A DNA stretch of 64,000 nt, taken from Thioalkalivibrio sp. ALMg11. Lineage in GTDB: Bacteria; Pseudomonadota; Gammaproteobacteria; Ectothiorhodospirales; Ectothiorhodospiraceae. The stretch spans positions 407,001 through 471,000 of the forward strand of contig NZ_KB898871.1 of the NCBI RefSeq assembly GCF_000377905.1, written 5' to 3'. The translations under genes were made by a program, and so were the position numbers. Each line of letters opens with the position of its first letter. Position 1 is the stretch's first letter. The notes under the pieces were generated by a model, which was given only the letters and a program-made list of their open reading frames with translations, did not search any database and was not told the DNA's origin. Shown here piece by piece: positions 26,133 to 34,530 of the stretch.

Positions 26133-26587
26133 AAACCGAGATGCTCCAGCATGCTGAGGGCCTCGTTGTCGTCGACCGGAAGGCCGGTGTGCACGTGCAG
26201 ACCACCGTCTTCGGCGAACACCAGGCGGGCGTGGTGGCGAGTGTCCAGTTCTTCCAGGAACCAGGCGATCTCGGAGGGATGCACGGCGTGCTTCCCGCGC
26301 GTCAGGTGGCGCACGAGGATGGCGTCCTCGCGTACGTCCAGAAACAATGGCTGGGGTAGCTCCAGCGGCAGGATGTGGTTCTGCACCAGCCATTCCACCG
26401 GGGTGGGTCGCCGCCGCGGCAGCGGTCGGCTGTCCATGCGGAAGTAGCCCCCGCCGCCCGGCTGCTTGATGAGCTCCTCCAGCCAGTCCCCGTTGAAACC
26501 CTGGTGCACGATCAGCGAGCGTCCGTCGTAACGGCTGCGGAAGCGCTCCATCTGTTGGGCCGGCCGTGGCCCGAAAAGTCCGAACAC
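26129..26587 (-). CDS. Hypothetical protein coupled to the FIST gene
   Basis: A 152-residue soluble protein of no family I recognise. It has a basic/aromatic N terminus, a block SLIVHQGFNGDWLEELIKQPG, a Pro/Arg-rich turn, then ...LFLDVREDAILVRHLTRGKHAVHPSEIAWFLEELD. No membrane segment or cofactor motif is visible. Its stop overlaps the FIST start by 4 bases, so the pair is probably made together and may function together. Confidence 0.65.
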   Translation of the reverse strand: MFGLFGPRPAQQMERFRSRYDGRSLIVHQGFNGDWLEELIKQPGGGGYFRMDSRPLPRRRPTPVEWLVQNHILPLELPQPLFLDVREDAILVRHLTRGKHAVHPSEIAWFLEELDTRHHARLVFAEDGGLHVHTGLPVDDNEALSMLEHLGL

Positions 26588-26644
26588 GCCAACTCCGTCC
26601 TGTCGGTGAAAGCCCGAATCCTAGCGGAATGCCCGGCCTTAAAC

Positions 26645-26671
26645 GAAAAAAGCCCCGCCGGAGCGGGGCTT
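26645..26671 (-). terminator. Rho-independent terminator of phosphoribulokinase
   Basis: An 8-bp perfect stem AGCCCCGC with loop CGGA, followed on the minus strand by a T run (AAAAAA on the plus strand before it). It is 25 bases past the prk stop. Confidence 0.87.
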
Positions 26672-26695
26672 GGGAACTTCTTCTGGGCTTGCGGA

Positions 26696-27586
26696 TCAGC
26701 CGCGACGCGACAGCATCTCGTGGATGATCGGGGCCAGGATGACCTCCATCGCGAAGCTCATCTTGCCGCCCGGGACCACCAGGGTCTTGGGATCGGACAT
26801 GAAGGAGTCCGGGATCATGTTCAGCAGGTACGGGAAGTCGATGCCGAACTTCGCCGGATCCTTGAAGCTGATGACCACCATCGACTCGTCCGGGGTCGGC
26901 ACGGCGCGGGCGATGAACGGGTTGGAGGTGTCCACCGTCGGGACGCGCTGGAAGTTGATGTCCGTGTAGCCGAACTGCGGGGTGATGTAGTTCACGTAGT
27001 CCGGCATGCGACGCAGGATCGTGTCGACGATCGCCTCGGCGGAATAGCCGCGCTCGGCGTTGTCGCGGAAGATCTTCTGGATCCACTCGAGGTTCACGAT
27101 CGGCACCACGCCGATACCCAGGTCCACGTGCTGCGCGGCGTCCACTTGGCCATTCACGACCAGGCCGTGCAGGCCCTCGTAGAACATCAGATCGGTGCCC
27201 GGCTGGATCTCTTCCCAGGGAGTGAATTCGCCCGGTCCGAGGTTGGTGCCAAGGCGCTCGTTGTGCTCGGCGGCCTCTTCGTCGGAATGCAGGTAGTAGC
27301 GCTTCTCGCCCTGGCCGGTCTCGCCGTAGGTCTTGAACAGCCCCTCGATGCGGTCGAACAGGTTGGCGTCGGGGCCAAAGTGCGAGAAGTGATCGTTGCC
27401 GTCGGCGGCGGCCTTCTGCATCGCCTCTTTCATCGCCTTGCGGTCATAGCGATGGAAGCTGTCGCCCTCGATCACGACCGGGCTGATCTGCTCGCGACGG
27501 AAGATGGACTCGAAGGAGCGCTTGACGGTGGAGGTGCCGGCACCCGAGGAACCGGTCACCGCAATCACGGGATGCTTCTGGGACAT
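26696..27586 (-). CDS. prk: Phosphoribulokinase (proteobacterial class)
   Basis: Phosphorylates ribulose-5-phosphate to ribulose-1,5-bisphosphate, the CO2 acceptor for RubisCO, in the Calvin cycle. At 296 residues it is the short octameric proteobacterial form. The P-loop is GSSGAGTSTVKRSFE; GDSFHRYDR holds the catalytic Asp region and RuBP contacts; FYEGLHGLVVNGQVD gives the Walker B-like acid. There is no CP12-linked extension. A strong GGAG ribosome site precedes 27586. It follows an SLC13 permease by 46 bases and may be cotranscribed with it. It is the best sign that this organism is an autotroph. Confidence 0.95.
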   Translation of the reverse strand: MSQKHPVIAVTGSSGAGTSTVKRSFESIFRREQISPVVIEGDSFHRYDRKAMKEAMQKAAADGNDHFSHFGPDANLFDRIEGLFKTYGETGQGEKRYYLHSDEEAAEHNERLGTNLGPGEFTPWEEIQPGTDLMFYEGLHGLVVNGQVDAAQHVDLGIGVVPIVNLEWIQKIFRDNAERGYSAEAIVDTILRRMPDYVNYITPQFGYTDINFQRVPTVDTSNPFIARAVPTPDESMVVISFKDPAKFGIDFPYLLNMIPDSFMSDPKTLVVPGGKMSFAMEVILAPIIHEMLSRRG

Positions 27587-27632
27587 GGAATTTCTCCTTG
27601 CAAACGGGTTGCTAAAGGTTGCGTTTAACAGA

Positions 27633-29477
27633 CTAGAAAATCAGGTTGAGCATGAACATGGCGACTACGGCGAACAGGATGGTCATGATGCCGCCCGCCT
27701 TCATGAAGTCCTTCACCCGGTAGCCGCCGGGGCCCATGATCAGGGCATTCACCTGGTGGGTCGGGATCAGGAAGGAATTCGAGGTGGCGATCGCCACGGT
27801 CAGCGCGAACACGCGCGGGTCGGCATCCATGCCCGCGGCCTGCGCGGCGATCGCGAAGTTGATCGCCAGCGGCACCAGCAGCACGGTCGCGCCGACGTTC
27901 GACATCACCAGGGTAAAGAACGTGGCCAGGGCGAAGATCGTCGCCTGCAGTACCCAGGGCGGCACGGTGCCCAGCATGTCGAGCGTGTTCTGTGCGATCC
28001 AGGCGGCGGTGCCGGTGTTCTCCACCGCCATCCCCAGCGGGATAAGCGACGCGAGCAGGAAGACCGTCTTCCAGCTGACCGCGCGGTAGGCGTTGTCGAG
28101 ACTGATGACGCCGGTCAGGATCATGCCCAGCGCGCCGGTGAGCAATGCCACCGACAGCATCAGGTCGGTGAGCACGATCAGACCCACGGTCAATACCAGG
28201 AAGAACAGGGCATGCGGGACCTTGGACGGGCTCAGCTCCTCGTGCGGATAGTCCGAGGTGATCACGACGAAGTCGCGGTCCTTGTCCAGGCGCGCCAGCG
28301 ATTCCCAGCTGCAGTGCACCACCAGGATGTCTCCGGTCGCCAGCGGGATGTCGCGCAGGCCTTCGCCGTAGGTATCGTTGCCGCGCTGGATGCGCATCAC
28401 CGAGAGGCCGTAGGTCTGGCGCATGGCCAGTTCGGTGACGGTCTTGCCGGCGAGGTTCGAGCCGGGCGCGATCGCCACCTCGGCGACCCCGGAGCGGCCG
28501 CTGTCGAGGGCGTTGGCAAATACGTCGAGGTGCGTGGTAGGGCGCTTGCGCGTGCCCTCGCACAGCTTCTCCATGCGGGTCGGGCTGGCGAGCACGGCCA
28601 GGTGCGAATTCGCCTGGATCTCGTAGCCGGTCCACGGTGCCATGCGCAGCTCGTCGCGCACGTAGGACCCGACGATCGCGACACCGGTATCGCGCTCGAT
28701 CTCGGCCACGGTGCGTCCGACCATCGGGTCGTTCTCCGGCACGAACAGCTCGTGGACCTCGTAGGACAGTCCGTACACGCGCTGGAAGTAGTCCTGTGCG
28801 CTCTCGCTCTGAGCCGACTTGGTCTTCACCGACGGCAGCACAAAGCGACCCAGCAGCACGAAGTAGACGATGGCGGTGGCCAGCAGGGCCAGGCCGATCG
28901 GGGTCACGTCGAACAGCTGGAACGGTTCCATGTCCGACGGCAGCAGGTCGTTCAGCAGGATCAGCGGGCTGGAGCCGACCAGGGTAATGGTGCCGCCGAC
29001 GATCGCGGCGAAGCCCATCGGCATCAGCAGGCGCGACAGTGGGATGTTCAGGCGGTTGGAGATGCGGCTCATCACCGGCATGAACAGCGCGGCTGCGCCG
29101 ATGTTCTGCATGAAGCTGGAGATTACGCCGACCGTGCCGGAGACCGTCGGGATGATGGTCTTCTCGGTGGTGCCACCCACGCGCATGATGAACGCCGCCA
29201 CCTTGTGCATCACGCCGGTCTTGTCCAGACCGGCGCCGATGATCATCACCGCGATGATCGAGATCACCGCATTGGAGGCGAAGCCGCTGAACAGCTCTTC
29301 CTGGCCGACCAGCATCCCGAGTCCGGGCACCAGCGTCAGCAGGCCCAGCAGGACCATCACCGAGATCGCTGCCAGGTCGACCCGGACGATCTCGGAGACA
29401 AACAGGAAGATCGTGAACGCGAGCAGCGCAAGCACCACGATCATCTCGGTGGTCAGCGTAAGGTTTTCCATGTTCAA
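27633..29477 (-). CDS. SLC13/DASS-family permease with paired TrkA-C domains
   Basis: A 614-residue inner-membrane transporter: an N-terminal group of helices (about 10-215), a cytoplasmic insert with two RCK_C/TrkA-C-like domains (about 235-400; EVHELFVPENDPMVGRTVAEIER and VAEVAIAPGSNLAGKTVTELAM), then a second helical group. The inverted-repeat hairpins include SSFMQNIGAAALFMPV and MSNVGATVLLVPLA, the SNT/SNV-like substrate loops of divalent-anion symporters. Members carry sulfate, dicarboxylates or phosphate; the RCK_C insert is typical of the group often annotated as sulfate transporters. Placement before prk suggests a metabolic anion used or released in autotrophic growth, but the substrate is not shown. 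Confidence 0.85.
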   Translation of the reverse strand: MNMENLTLTTEMIVVLALLAFTIFLFVSEIVRVDLAAISVMVLLGLLTLVPGLGMLVGQEELFSGFASNAVISIIAVMIIGAGLDKTGVMHKVAAFIMRVGGTTEKTIIPTVSGTVGVISSFMQNIGAAALFMPVMSRISNRLNIPLSRLLMPMGFAAIVGGTITLVGSSPLILLNDLLPSDMEPFQLFDVTPIGLALLATAIVYFVLLGRFVLPSVKTKSAQSESAQDYFQRVYGLSYEVHELFVPENDPMVGRTVAEIERDTGVAIVGSYVRDELRMAPWTGYEIQANSHLAVLASPTRMEKLCEGTRKRPTTHLDVFANALDSGRSGVAEVAIAPGSNLAGKTVTELAMRQTYGLSVMRIQRGNDTYGEGLRDIPLATGDILVVHCSWESLARLDKDRDFVVITSDYPHEELSPSKVPHALFFLVLTVGLIVLTDLMLSVALLTGALGMILTGVISLDNAYRAVSWKTVFLLASLIPLGMAVENTGTAAWIAQNTLDMLGTVPPWVLQATIFALATFFTLVMSNVGATVLLVPLAINFAIAAQAAGMDADPRVFALTVAIATSNSFLIPTHQVNALIMGPGGYRVKDFMKAGGIMTILFAVVAMFMLNLIF

Positions 29478-29735
29478 GTCGTGTCCTGAGGACCCGCGCC
29501 GGACGGCGCGTGGCCAGAAGCCGAAAGGGGACTCGCGCCGGGCGCAGGCGCCGAGGCGGGTCGGAGGAAACGGATTCCGCCTTTCCCTTGAAAGCGCGGG
29601 ATTATTTCATCCTGCGGGCAAGGACGCAAAAAATGCGCCGGCGCCGGGTTGGCGGTTCGGCCGGCGCGGCCCCGCGTACTGGCGTTTGCCGGCATGTCGG
29701 TTATGCTTGGAAAAAAGTCCAGGTGGAGACCCCGC

Positions 29736-30584
29736 ATGTCCGAATCCGATGCCCCGCTGTGCCGTTTTGAGACCATCGTCCTGGCGACGGATGGCTCCGA
29801 ATTCAGCGAATCCGCCGAGAATGTGGCGCTGGATCTGGCGCAGCGTTGTGGTGCGCGCCTGATCGTCGCACGGATTATCCGCACCGATACCCAGCACGAC
29901 GCGTTGTCTCCGCCGCGCAGCCACGAGGCAAGTGTCGCCGGTCAGGCCGATCTGGACGCGCTGGAAAAGCGCGCCCGCGAAGTGGGCATCGATGCCTCCA
30001 TGATCCTGCGCCACGGGGTCGACCGGCACCAGGAGATCGTCGCCATTGCCGAGGAGTTCAAGGCCGGGCTGATCGTCATCGGCCGGCGCGATCGCGGCGA
30101 CCTCTCGCGCCTGATGGTGGGCGACTCCACGCGCAAGGTCGTGGGGCTTGCGCCCTGCAACGTGATGATTGTCCCGCGTGGCGCCCAGGCGCCGCATCGC
30201 GGGTTGCTGGTGGGCACCGACGGCTCTGACCTCGGAGACCAGGCCGCGCGCGCCGCAATCGAGCTCGCCAGCTATTGCAAGCTTCCGATCACCATCGTGT
30301 CGGTGGCGGTCCCGGGGCAGAACGAGGAACGGCGTCAGGAGGGTGTGCAGGCCATCCAGCGTCTGCAGGGCGAGGCCCGCGAGAAGGGGCTGGAGGCGGA
30401 TGCGACCTTCGAGGAGGGGCGCCCCGAGATTACCCTTCTGGAGGTCGCTGCGCGCGACCATCGCGATCTGGTGGTGGTCGGCAGCCACGGGCGTACCGGG
30501 CTCAAGCGCCTTCTGATGGGCAGTGTCTCCGAGCGCGTGATCGGCGGGGCTGACTGCCCGGTCCTGGTGGTCAAGAACGTCTGA
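29736..30584 (+). CDS. Tandem universal stress protein (two UspA domains)
   Basis: A 282-residue cytosolic protein of two UspA folds, residues about 10-150 and 155-282. Domain 1 starts FETIVLATDGSEFSESAENVALDLAQ and ends LMVGDSTRKVVGLAPCNVMIV; domain 2 has LLVGTDGSDLGDQAARAAIELA and the ATP-binding signature VVGSHGRTGLKRLLMGSVSERVI, so nucleotide binding is expected in the second half, while in the first the site reads VIGRRDRGDLSRLMVGD. Start 29736 follows GGTGGAG. It stands alone, in a 258-base interval from the SLC13 gene where I see no other gene. Confidence 0.88.
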   Translation: MSESDAPLCRFETIVLATDGSEFSESAENVALDLAQRCGARLIVARIIRTDTQHDALSPPRSHEASVAGQADLDALEKRAREVGIDASMILRHGVDRHQEIVAIAEEFKAGLIVIGRRDRGDLSRLMVGDSTRKVVGLAPCNVMIVPRGAQAPHRGLLVGTDGSDLGDQAARAAIELASYCKLPITIVSVAVPGQNEERRQEGVQAIQRLQGEAREKGLEADATFEEGRPEITLLEVAARDHRDLVVVGSHGRTGLKRLLMGSVSERVIGGADCPVLVVKNV

Positions 30585-30588
30585 GCCG

Positions 30589-30607
30589 ACCCGGCATCGC
30601 GCCGGGT
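30589..30607. terminator. Possible bidirectional hairpin between Usp and trmB
   Basis: ACCCGGC-ATCGC-GCCGGGT forms a perfect 7-bp hairpin in the 27-base gap between convergent genes. Neither side has a proper T run, so it may only slow polymerase or protect the 3' ends. Confidence 0.4.
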
Positions 30608-30611
30608 ATCG

Positions 30612-31343
30612 TCAGGCAGGTTCGTCGGTGCGCCGGTAGAGCAGATCGGCGACCTTGTGGCCGCGTTGCTCGCCACGCCGCTCGAACTTGGTTACCGGCC
30701 GCTCCGGCGGCCGGCCAGGCGCCGGTACCGGGCCGTCCGGCTCGAACCAGGGGGCGCATTCCTGCATCACGGCGATCATGTGCTCGGCGTACTCGGCCCA
30801 GTCGGTGGCCAGGTGCAGCCGCCCGCCCGGTCGGATGCGCGTCGCCAGGTGGCGCACGAAGGCCGGCTGGATCAGGCGGCGCTTGTGGTGACGCTTCTTG
30901 TGCCACGGATCGGGGAAGAACACCTGCACGCAGTCCAGGCTGTCCGGCGTCAGGTAGTGCTCCAGCAGTTCCACCGCATCGACGTCGCTGACCCGCACAT
31001 TGGTCAGGCCACGCTGCTCCACCGCGCGCAGTAGATGCCCGACCCCCGGTCGATGGACCTCGGTGCCGATGAAGTCGCGTTCTGGCTGGTTCGCGGCCTG
31101 CTCGGCCAGGCTCTCGCCGTCGCCGAAGCCGATCTCCAGGGTCACGGGTGCCGTGCGCCCGAATACCGCGGCCAGATCCAGCGGCGCGGCAGGCGCCGGG
31201 AGCTGCAGGCCAAACCGTGGGGACAGGTCGTCCAGCGCCCGCTGCTGGCCGGGGGTTAGCCGGCCCTCGCGGCGCACGAAGCTGCGGATACGGCGGTAGA
31301 ACGGTTTGTCGTCGTCGGCCCCGGTGTTGGTCTGGTCGTTCAT
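30612..31343 (-). CDS. trmB: tRNA (guanine-N7)-methyltransferase
   Basis: Methylates G46 in the variable loop of tRNAs using SAM. The 243-residue protein has the SAM motif LEIGFGDGESLAEQA, IGTEVHRPGVGHLL, the VFFPDPWHKKRHHKRR block diagnostic for TrmB, and the C-terminal TKFERRGEQRGHKVADLLY. Family N-terminal residues RRIRSFVRREGRLTPGQQ are also present. The gene begins 2 bases after the thiG stop, so it belongs to the thiS-thiG-trmB transcription unit. Confidence 0.95.
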   Translation of the reverse strand: MNDQTNTGADDDKPFYRRIRSFVRREGRLTPGQQRALDDLSPRFGLQLPAPAAPLDLAAVFGRTAPVTLEIGFGDGESLAEQAANQPERDFIGTEVHRPGVGHLLRAVEQRGLTNVRVSDVDAVELLEHYLTPDSLDCVQVFFPDPWHKKRHHKRRLIQPAFVRHLATRIRPGGRLHLATDWAEYAEHMIAVMQECAPWFEPDGPVPAPGRPPERPVTKFERRGEQRGHKVADLLYRRTDEPA

Positions 31344-31345
31344 GC

Positions 31346-32152
31346 TTAGTTGAAGAACAGGCCGGTCTGCGGCGAGGAGGCCGAGGCGTAGCGCCGCGGC
31401 GCCATGCGCCCGGCACGGAAGGCCTGACGCCCGCCGATGATCGCGTGGCGCATGGCCGAGGCCATCATCACCGGGGCATCGGCGGCGGCGATGGCGGTGT
31501 TCATCAGCACGCCGTCGCAGCCCAGCTCCATTGCGATGGCGGCGTCCGAGGCGGTGCCGACCCCGGCATCCACCAGTACCGGAACCGAGGCGTTCTCCAC
31601 GATTTCGCGGATGTTGTAGCGATTCTGGATCCCCAGCCCCGACCCGATCGGCGCGGCCAGCGGCATGATCGCCAGGCAGCCGATGTCTTCCAGGCGCTTC
31701 GCCAGCAGCGGGTCGTCGGTGGTGTAGACCATCACGTCGAAGCCTTCGGCCACCAGCGTCTCGGCGGCCTTCACGGTCTCGAAGACGTCCGGGTACAGGG
31801 TCTTCTCGTCGCCCAGGACCTCCAGCTTCACCAGGTTATGGCCGTCCAGCAGCTCGCGCGCCAGGCGGCAGGTGCGGATCGCATCCTCGGCGTTGAAGCA
31901 GCCGGCGGTATTCGGCAGCAGCGTGTAGCGCTCCGGCGAGATCACGTCCAGCAGGTTGGGTTCGTCCGGATTCTGGCCGATGTTGGTGCGGCGGATCGCG
32001 ACGGTCACGATCTCCGCCCCGCTCGCCTCGATGGCGTCGCGGGTCTGGTCGAGATCACGGTACTTGCCGGTCCCCACCAGCAGGCGGGAGGTGAACTCGC
32101 GCGTGCCTACGCGGAACAGGTCGTCGGCGGACGCAGCGGCCGATTCGGTCAT
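31346..32152 (-). CDS. thiG: Thiazole synthase
   Basis: Forms the thiazole ring of thiamine from DXP, dehydroglycine and ThiS thiocarboxylate. The 268-residue TIM barrel has [23 protein letters not shown], the Schiff-base Lys in [16 protein letters not shown] and the phosphate loop [31 protein letters not shown] start at ATG 32152 because AAGGA lies 6 bases before it; the ATG at 32158 sits directly against that site. It follows thiS by 49 bases. Confidence 0.95.
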   Translation of the reverse strand: MTESAAASADDLFRVGTREFTSRLLVGTGKYRDLDQTRDAIEASGAEIVTVAIRRTNIGQNPDEPNLLDVISPERYTLLPNTAGCFNAEDAIRTCRLARELLDGHNLVKLEVLGDEKTLYPDVFETVKAAETLVAEGFDVMVYTTDDPLLAKRLEDIGCLAIMPLAAPIGSGLGIQNRYNIREIVENASVPVLVDAGVGTASDAAIAMELGCDGVLMNTAIAAADAPVMMASAMRHAIIGGRQAFRAGRMAPRRYASASSPQTGLFFN

Positions 32153-32201
32153 GGTCATTCCTTCGTTGAAAAGTGGTCGCAGGCCGGGGCGGATGGGCAA
32201 T

Positions 32202-32408
32202 CTAGCCGCCCCCGATCGCCTGCACGATCTCCACGCGATCCCCGGATTTCAGGGGATGGGCCGCGTGCTCGCTGCGCGGGACCAGCTCTTCGTTCACCTC
32301 CACCGCCAGACGGCGGCCGCCAAGGCCGCGCACCTCGATCAGCGCCGCCAGGGTGGCCTCGCGATCGTCGGGGAGTTCGAAGGGTTCGCCGTTCAGCTGA
32401 ATCTGCAT
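32202..32408 (-). CDS. thiS: Thiamine sulfur carrier protein
   Basis: A 68-residue ubiquitin-like protein ending in Gly-Gly-Gly (VQAIGGG); the C-terminal Gly is adenylylated and turned into a thiocarboxylate that hands sulfur to Thi[26 protein letters not shown] and [14 protein letters not shown] are family-typical. Start 32408 chosen by family length. It lies upstream of thiG on the same strand, divergent from the tRNA-Gly gene. Confidence 0.92.
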   Translation of the reverse strand: MQIQLNGEPFELPDDREATLAALIEVRGLGGRRLAVEVNEELVPRSEHAAHPLKSGDRVEIVQAIGGG

Positions 32409-32473
32409 GGTTCTTCGACTGCTCAGTTTACCGTTGAGCCGGAGGCCGACAAGGCCTACAATCGGCGGCGCAA

Positions 32474-32547
32474 GCGGGTGTAGTTCAATGGTAGAACGGG
32501 AGCTTCCCAAGCTCTTAATGTGGGTTCGATTCCCATCACCCGCTCCA
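32474..32547 (+). tRNA. tRNA-Gly (anticodon CCC)
   Basis: A 74-base cloverleaf including an encoded CCA end. Acceptor arms GCGGGTG/CACCCGC pair fully; the D arm reads GTTCAATGGTAGAAC; the anticodon arm GGAGC-TTCCCAA-GCTCT gives anticodon CCC; the T arm is TGGGT-TCGATTC-CCATC. It lies between thiS and the Fur-family regulator. Confidence 0.95.
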
Positions 32548-32636
32548 TTCCTTCATTCTATCAGGCTTCCCGGCCGCATCATCCCCGGAAAGCGGGATAT
32601 GGACTTGCTCCAGACCCCTGTTATATCGTCGGAATC

Positions 32637-33074
32637 ATGAACATCGACTCCAACAATCCGGATCTGCTCTCGGTCGACGCGGCGCGCGAACTGCTGCGCG
32701 AACACGCAATCTCCCCGACCGAGCAGCGCGTCGAGATTGCCCGCGTGATGTTCGCCCGCCACCAGCATCTGAGCGCCGAGCAGATCCTCGGGCAGCTAAT
32801 GCGGCATGCCTCGCGGGTATCCAAGGCCACGGTGTACAACACCCTGAACCTGTTCGCCGAGAAGGGGCTGGTGCGCGAGGTCCTGATCGATCCCACCAAG
32901 CTGTTCTACGACTCCAACCTGAATCCGCATCACCACCTGTTCCATACCGATACCGGGGAACTGGAAGACGTGGACCCGGCGCGGATCGACATCTCCGATC
33001 TGCCCGCCCTGCCGGAAGGCAAGGAGCTCGAGGGTGTGGACGTCGTCTTCCGCGTGGGTCGCCGCCGCTCCTGA
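32637..33074 (+). CDS. Fur-superfamily regulator of the Irr type
   Basis: A 145-residue dimeric DNA-binding protein. Residues 25-85 form the winged helix (PTEQRVEIARVMFARHQHLSAEQILGQLM...SKATVYNTLNLFAEKGLVREV). The C-terminal half has the histidine run NPHHHLFHTDTGELEDV and ends LPEGKELEGVDVVFRVGRRRS, which is closer to rhizobial Irr (HHH run, PEGYEI...DMVVRLR end) than to Fur. It lacks the CxxC zinc pairs of typical Fur. I infer haem- or iron-status sensing. Start 32637; a longer frame would run through the tRNA-Gly gene. It lies between two tRNA genes. Confidence 0.85.
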   Translation: MNIDSNNPDLLSVDAARELLREHAISPTEQRVEIARVMFARHQHLSAEQILGQLMRHASRVSKATVYNTLNLFAEKGLVREVLIDPTKLFYDSNLNPHHHLFHTDTGELEDVDPARIDISDLPALPEGKELEGVDVVFRVGRRRS

Positions 33075-33147
33075 GCCTGTTGCCGGCCGATTGTCCGGGC
33101 TCGCCGGATTGTGGTCGGCCCCGGCCCTCGCTATCATGTCGCGCTTC

Positions 33148-33223
33148 GCCGGTGTAGCTCAGTTGGTAGAGCAATCGATTCGTAATCGATAGGTCGGAGG
33201 TTCGACTCCTCTCGCCGGCACCA
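33148..33223 (+). tRNA. tRNA-Thr (anticodon CGT), probable ICE attachment gene
   Basis: A 76-base cloverleaf with encoded CCA. Acceptor GCCGGTG/CGCCGGC, D arm GCTCAGTTGGTAGAGC, anticodon arm ATCGA-TTCGTAA-TCGAT (anticodon CGT), T arm GGAGG-TTCGACT-CCTCT. The ICE integrase gene begins 265 bases beyond its 3' end, the usual arrangement when a tRNA 3' end serves as att site. The second att copy would lie beyond the window. Confidence 0.94.
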
Positions 33224-33230
33224 AACTTGC

Positions 33231-33260
33231 TGTCATCGTCGGATCAAGGGGACGATGACA
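33231..33260. repeat. Perfect 10-bp inverted repeat just after tRNA-Thr
   Basis: TGTCATCGTC and GACGATGACA flank a 10-base spacer, 8 bases past the tRNA CCA. It has no T run. It may be an integrase or excisionase arm site, or part of tRNA 3' processing. Confidence 0.5.
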
Positions 33261-33301
33261 GACCAGAGCCAGGGACCGGTCCGCCCTATTCGGACCATCG
33301 G

Positions 33302-33335
33302 AAGGGCGGTGTTGGTAGCACCGCCCTTCTTTTTC
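33302..33335 (+). terminator. Rho-independent terminator downstream of tRNA-Thr
   Basis: AAGGGCGGTG and CACCGCCCTT form a 10-bp stem with a 7-base loop, followed by CTTTTT. It would end the tRNA-Thr transcript. If the ICE/chromosome junction is at the tRNA 3' end, this terminator belongs to the element. The 150 bases from here to the integrase stop hold nothing I can name. Confidence 0.82.
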
Positions 33336-33487
33336 GCGTCCCCCGCTCGAATGTCGAGGCGTACTGCCAGGTGGCACGTACTGACTGGCTACAGGTGGCA
33401 TGTGAAGCCACCCGATCCTTTACTATCCCATATCGGAATCCACAGTCAAGCAAGGGTTTGCGTGTCTGCGGTGATCCGGCACGCTGG

Positions 33488-34417
33488 CTAGGATCGGCCC
33501 GGTTGGGGGAGGTGGTCAACCAGCTGGCGCAGCTGCCCCATATCGGGTTCCACGTATTGCATCGTAGTCGATAGGTTGGTGTGTCCCAGCAAGTGCTGCA
33601 GCGCGCGAAGCGGAGGGTTCTCCTGACGCCCCACCTCGGTCCCCAGCGTATGCCGGAGACGGTGCGGCGAAATGGGCTGACCCAAGACCTCGCTCAGCTT
33701 CCGGAAAAAGCCGCTGACCTGCTCAACGCGAATGCCCTTCCCCTGGTAGCGAGCTTCGCCCCGATGCAGGCCCAGGTCGAACACTTGCGAGTGCTCAAGG
33801 CCCCGAGGCCCGCGGAGCGCGATGGTCCTGTCATACAGTTCCCGCAATGGCTCAAGCAAGGGCGCTGGAACCGGAATATCCCACTCGCGGTGGGTCTTCG
33901 ATCCCGCCACCGATAGCCGCAGTACGTTCTGATTCCAGCACACGTCGCCCCACGTCAGCGCCACCAGTTGCCGCCTCCGCATGCCGGTGTAGTAGAAGGT
34001 GAGCAGCACTACGAGCCAGAACCAGCGGGGCTCAAGGCAACGATTCTCGGAATCATCGAGCGCCGCGATCGCCTGATCCAGAAGGTCGCGCGAAACGGTC
34101 TTGATCCGGCGATCTTCAGGCGCCGCGTCGACCCGTTCCAGGGGGTCATGGCTGATCCATTCCGCTTCCATGGCGAAGCGCCACATCGCGCGGAAATGGC
34201 GACGGTAGTAGTTCCAGGTCGTCGCGCGGGCGCGCTGCAGGACCTGGCTGCGCCATTCCAGCAGCGTGTCGCGCTGAATCTCGTCCAGCGTCCTGACGCC
34301 CATGTCGTTTTGAAACTGTCGAACAACCTGTTGGTAGCGGATGGCGGTATCGGGCCGCAAGATCCGCTCGCGCAGATAGATCTGCACCAGGTCGTCGAGG
34401 GTGCGGTGGGTTTCCAT
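33488..34417 (-). CDS. Tyrosine recombinase, ICE integrase
   Basis: A 309-residue site-specific recombinase. An N-terminal SAM-like core-binding domain (about 5-95, LVQIYLRERILRPDTAIRYQQVV) is followed by the catalytic domain with Arg in FYYTGMRRRQLVALTWGDV, Lys in VAGSKTHREWDIPVP, His-x-x-Arg in ISPHRLRHTLGTE, His in LLGHTNLSTT and the nucleophile Tyr in MQYVEP. It should insert and excise the element at the neighbouring tRNA-Thr. I prefer ATG 34417 because GGGGAGG lies only 2 bases before ATG 34426 but 10 before 34417. No excisionase gene is obvious beside it. Confidence 0.9.
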   Translation of the reverse strand: METHRTLDDLVQIYLRERILRPDTAIRYQQVVRQFQNDMGVRTLDEIQRDTLLEWRSQVLQRARATTWNYYRRHFRAMWRFAMEAEWISHDPLERVDAAPEDRRIKTVSRDLLDQAIAALDDSENRCLEPRWFWLVVLLTFYYTGMRRRQLVALTWGDVCWNQNVLRLSVAGSKTHREWDIPVPAPLLEPLRELYDRTIALRGPRGLEHSQVFDLGLHRGEARYQGKGIRVEQVSGFFRKLSEVLGQPISPHRLRHTLGTEVGRQENPPLRALQHLLGHTNLSTTMQYVEPDMGQLRQLVDHLPQPGRS

Positions 34418-34530
34418 CGCGGGCATGGCCTCCCCTGTAACGGGTTCAAGTCACGCCCCTGGCATCACTGAAGTTAGCACACGGGCTCCCTGCCAGGCGC
34501 GCGTCCTCACGAATCCAGCAGTGAAACCGC

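Noticed and set aside
26133-27086. N-terminal extension of the FIST frame to 27086
   Set aside because: It would run through the 152-residue gene, the prk terminator and prk in another frame; the ATG at 26132 with ATGA overlap is the real start.
27504-29489. Plus-strand frame of 661 codons
   Set aside because: Antisense to prk and the SLC13 gene; His/Gln/Asp-rich shadow.
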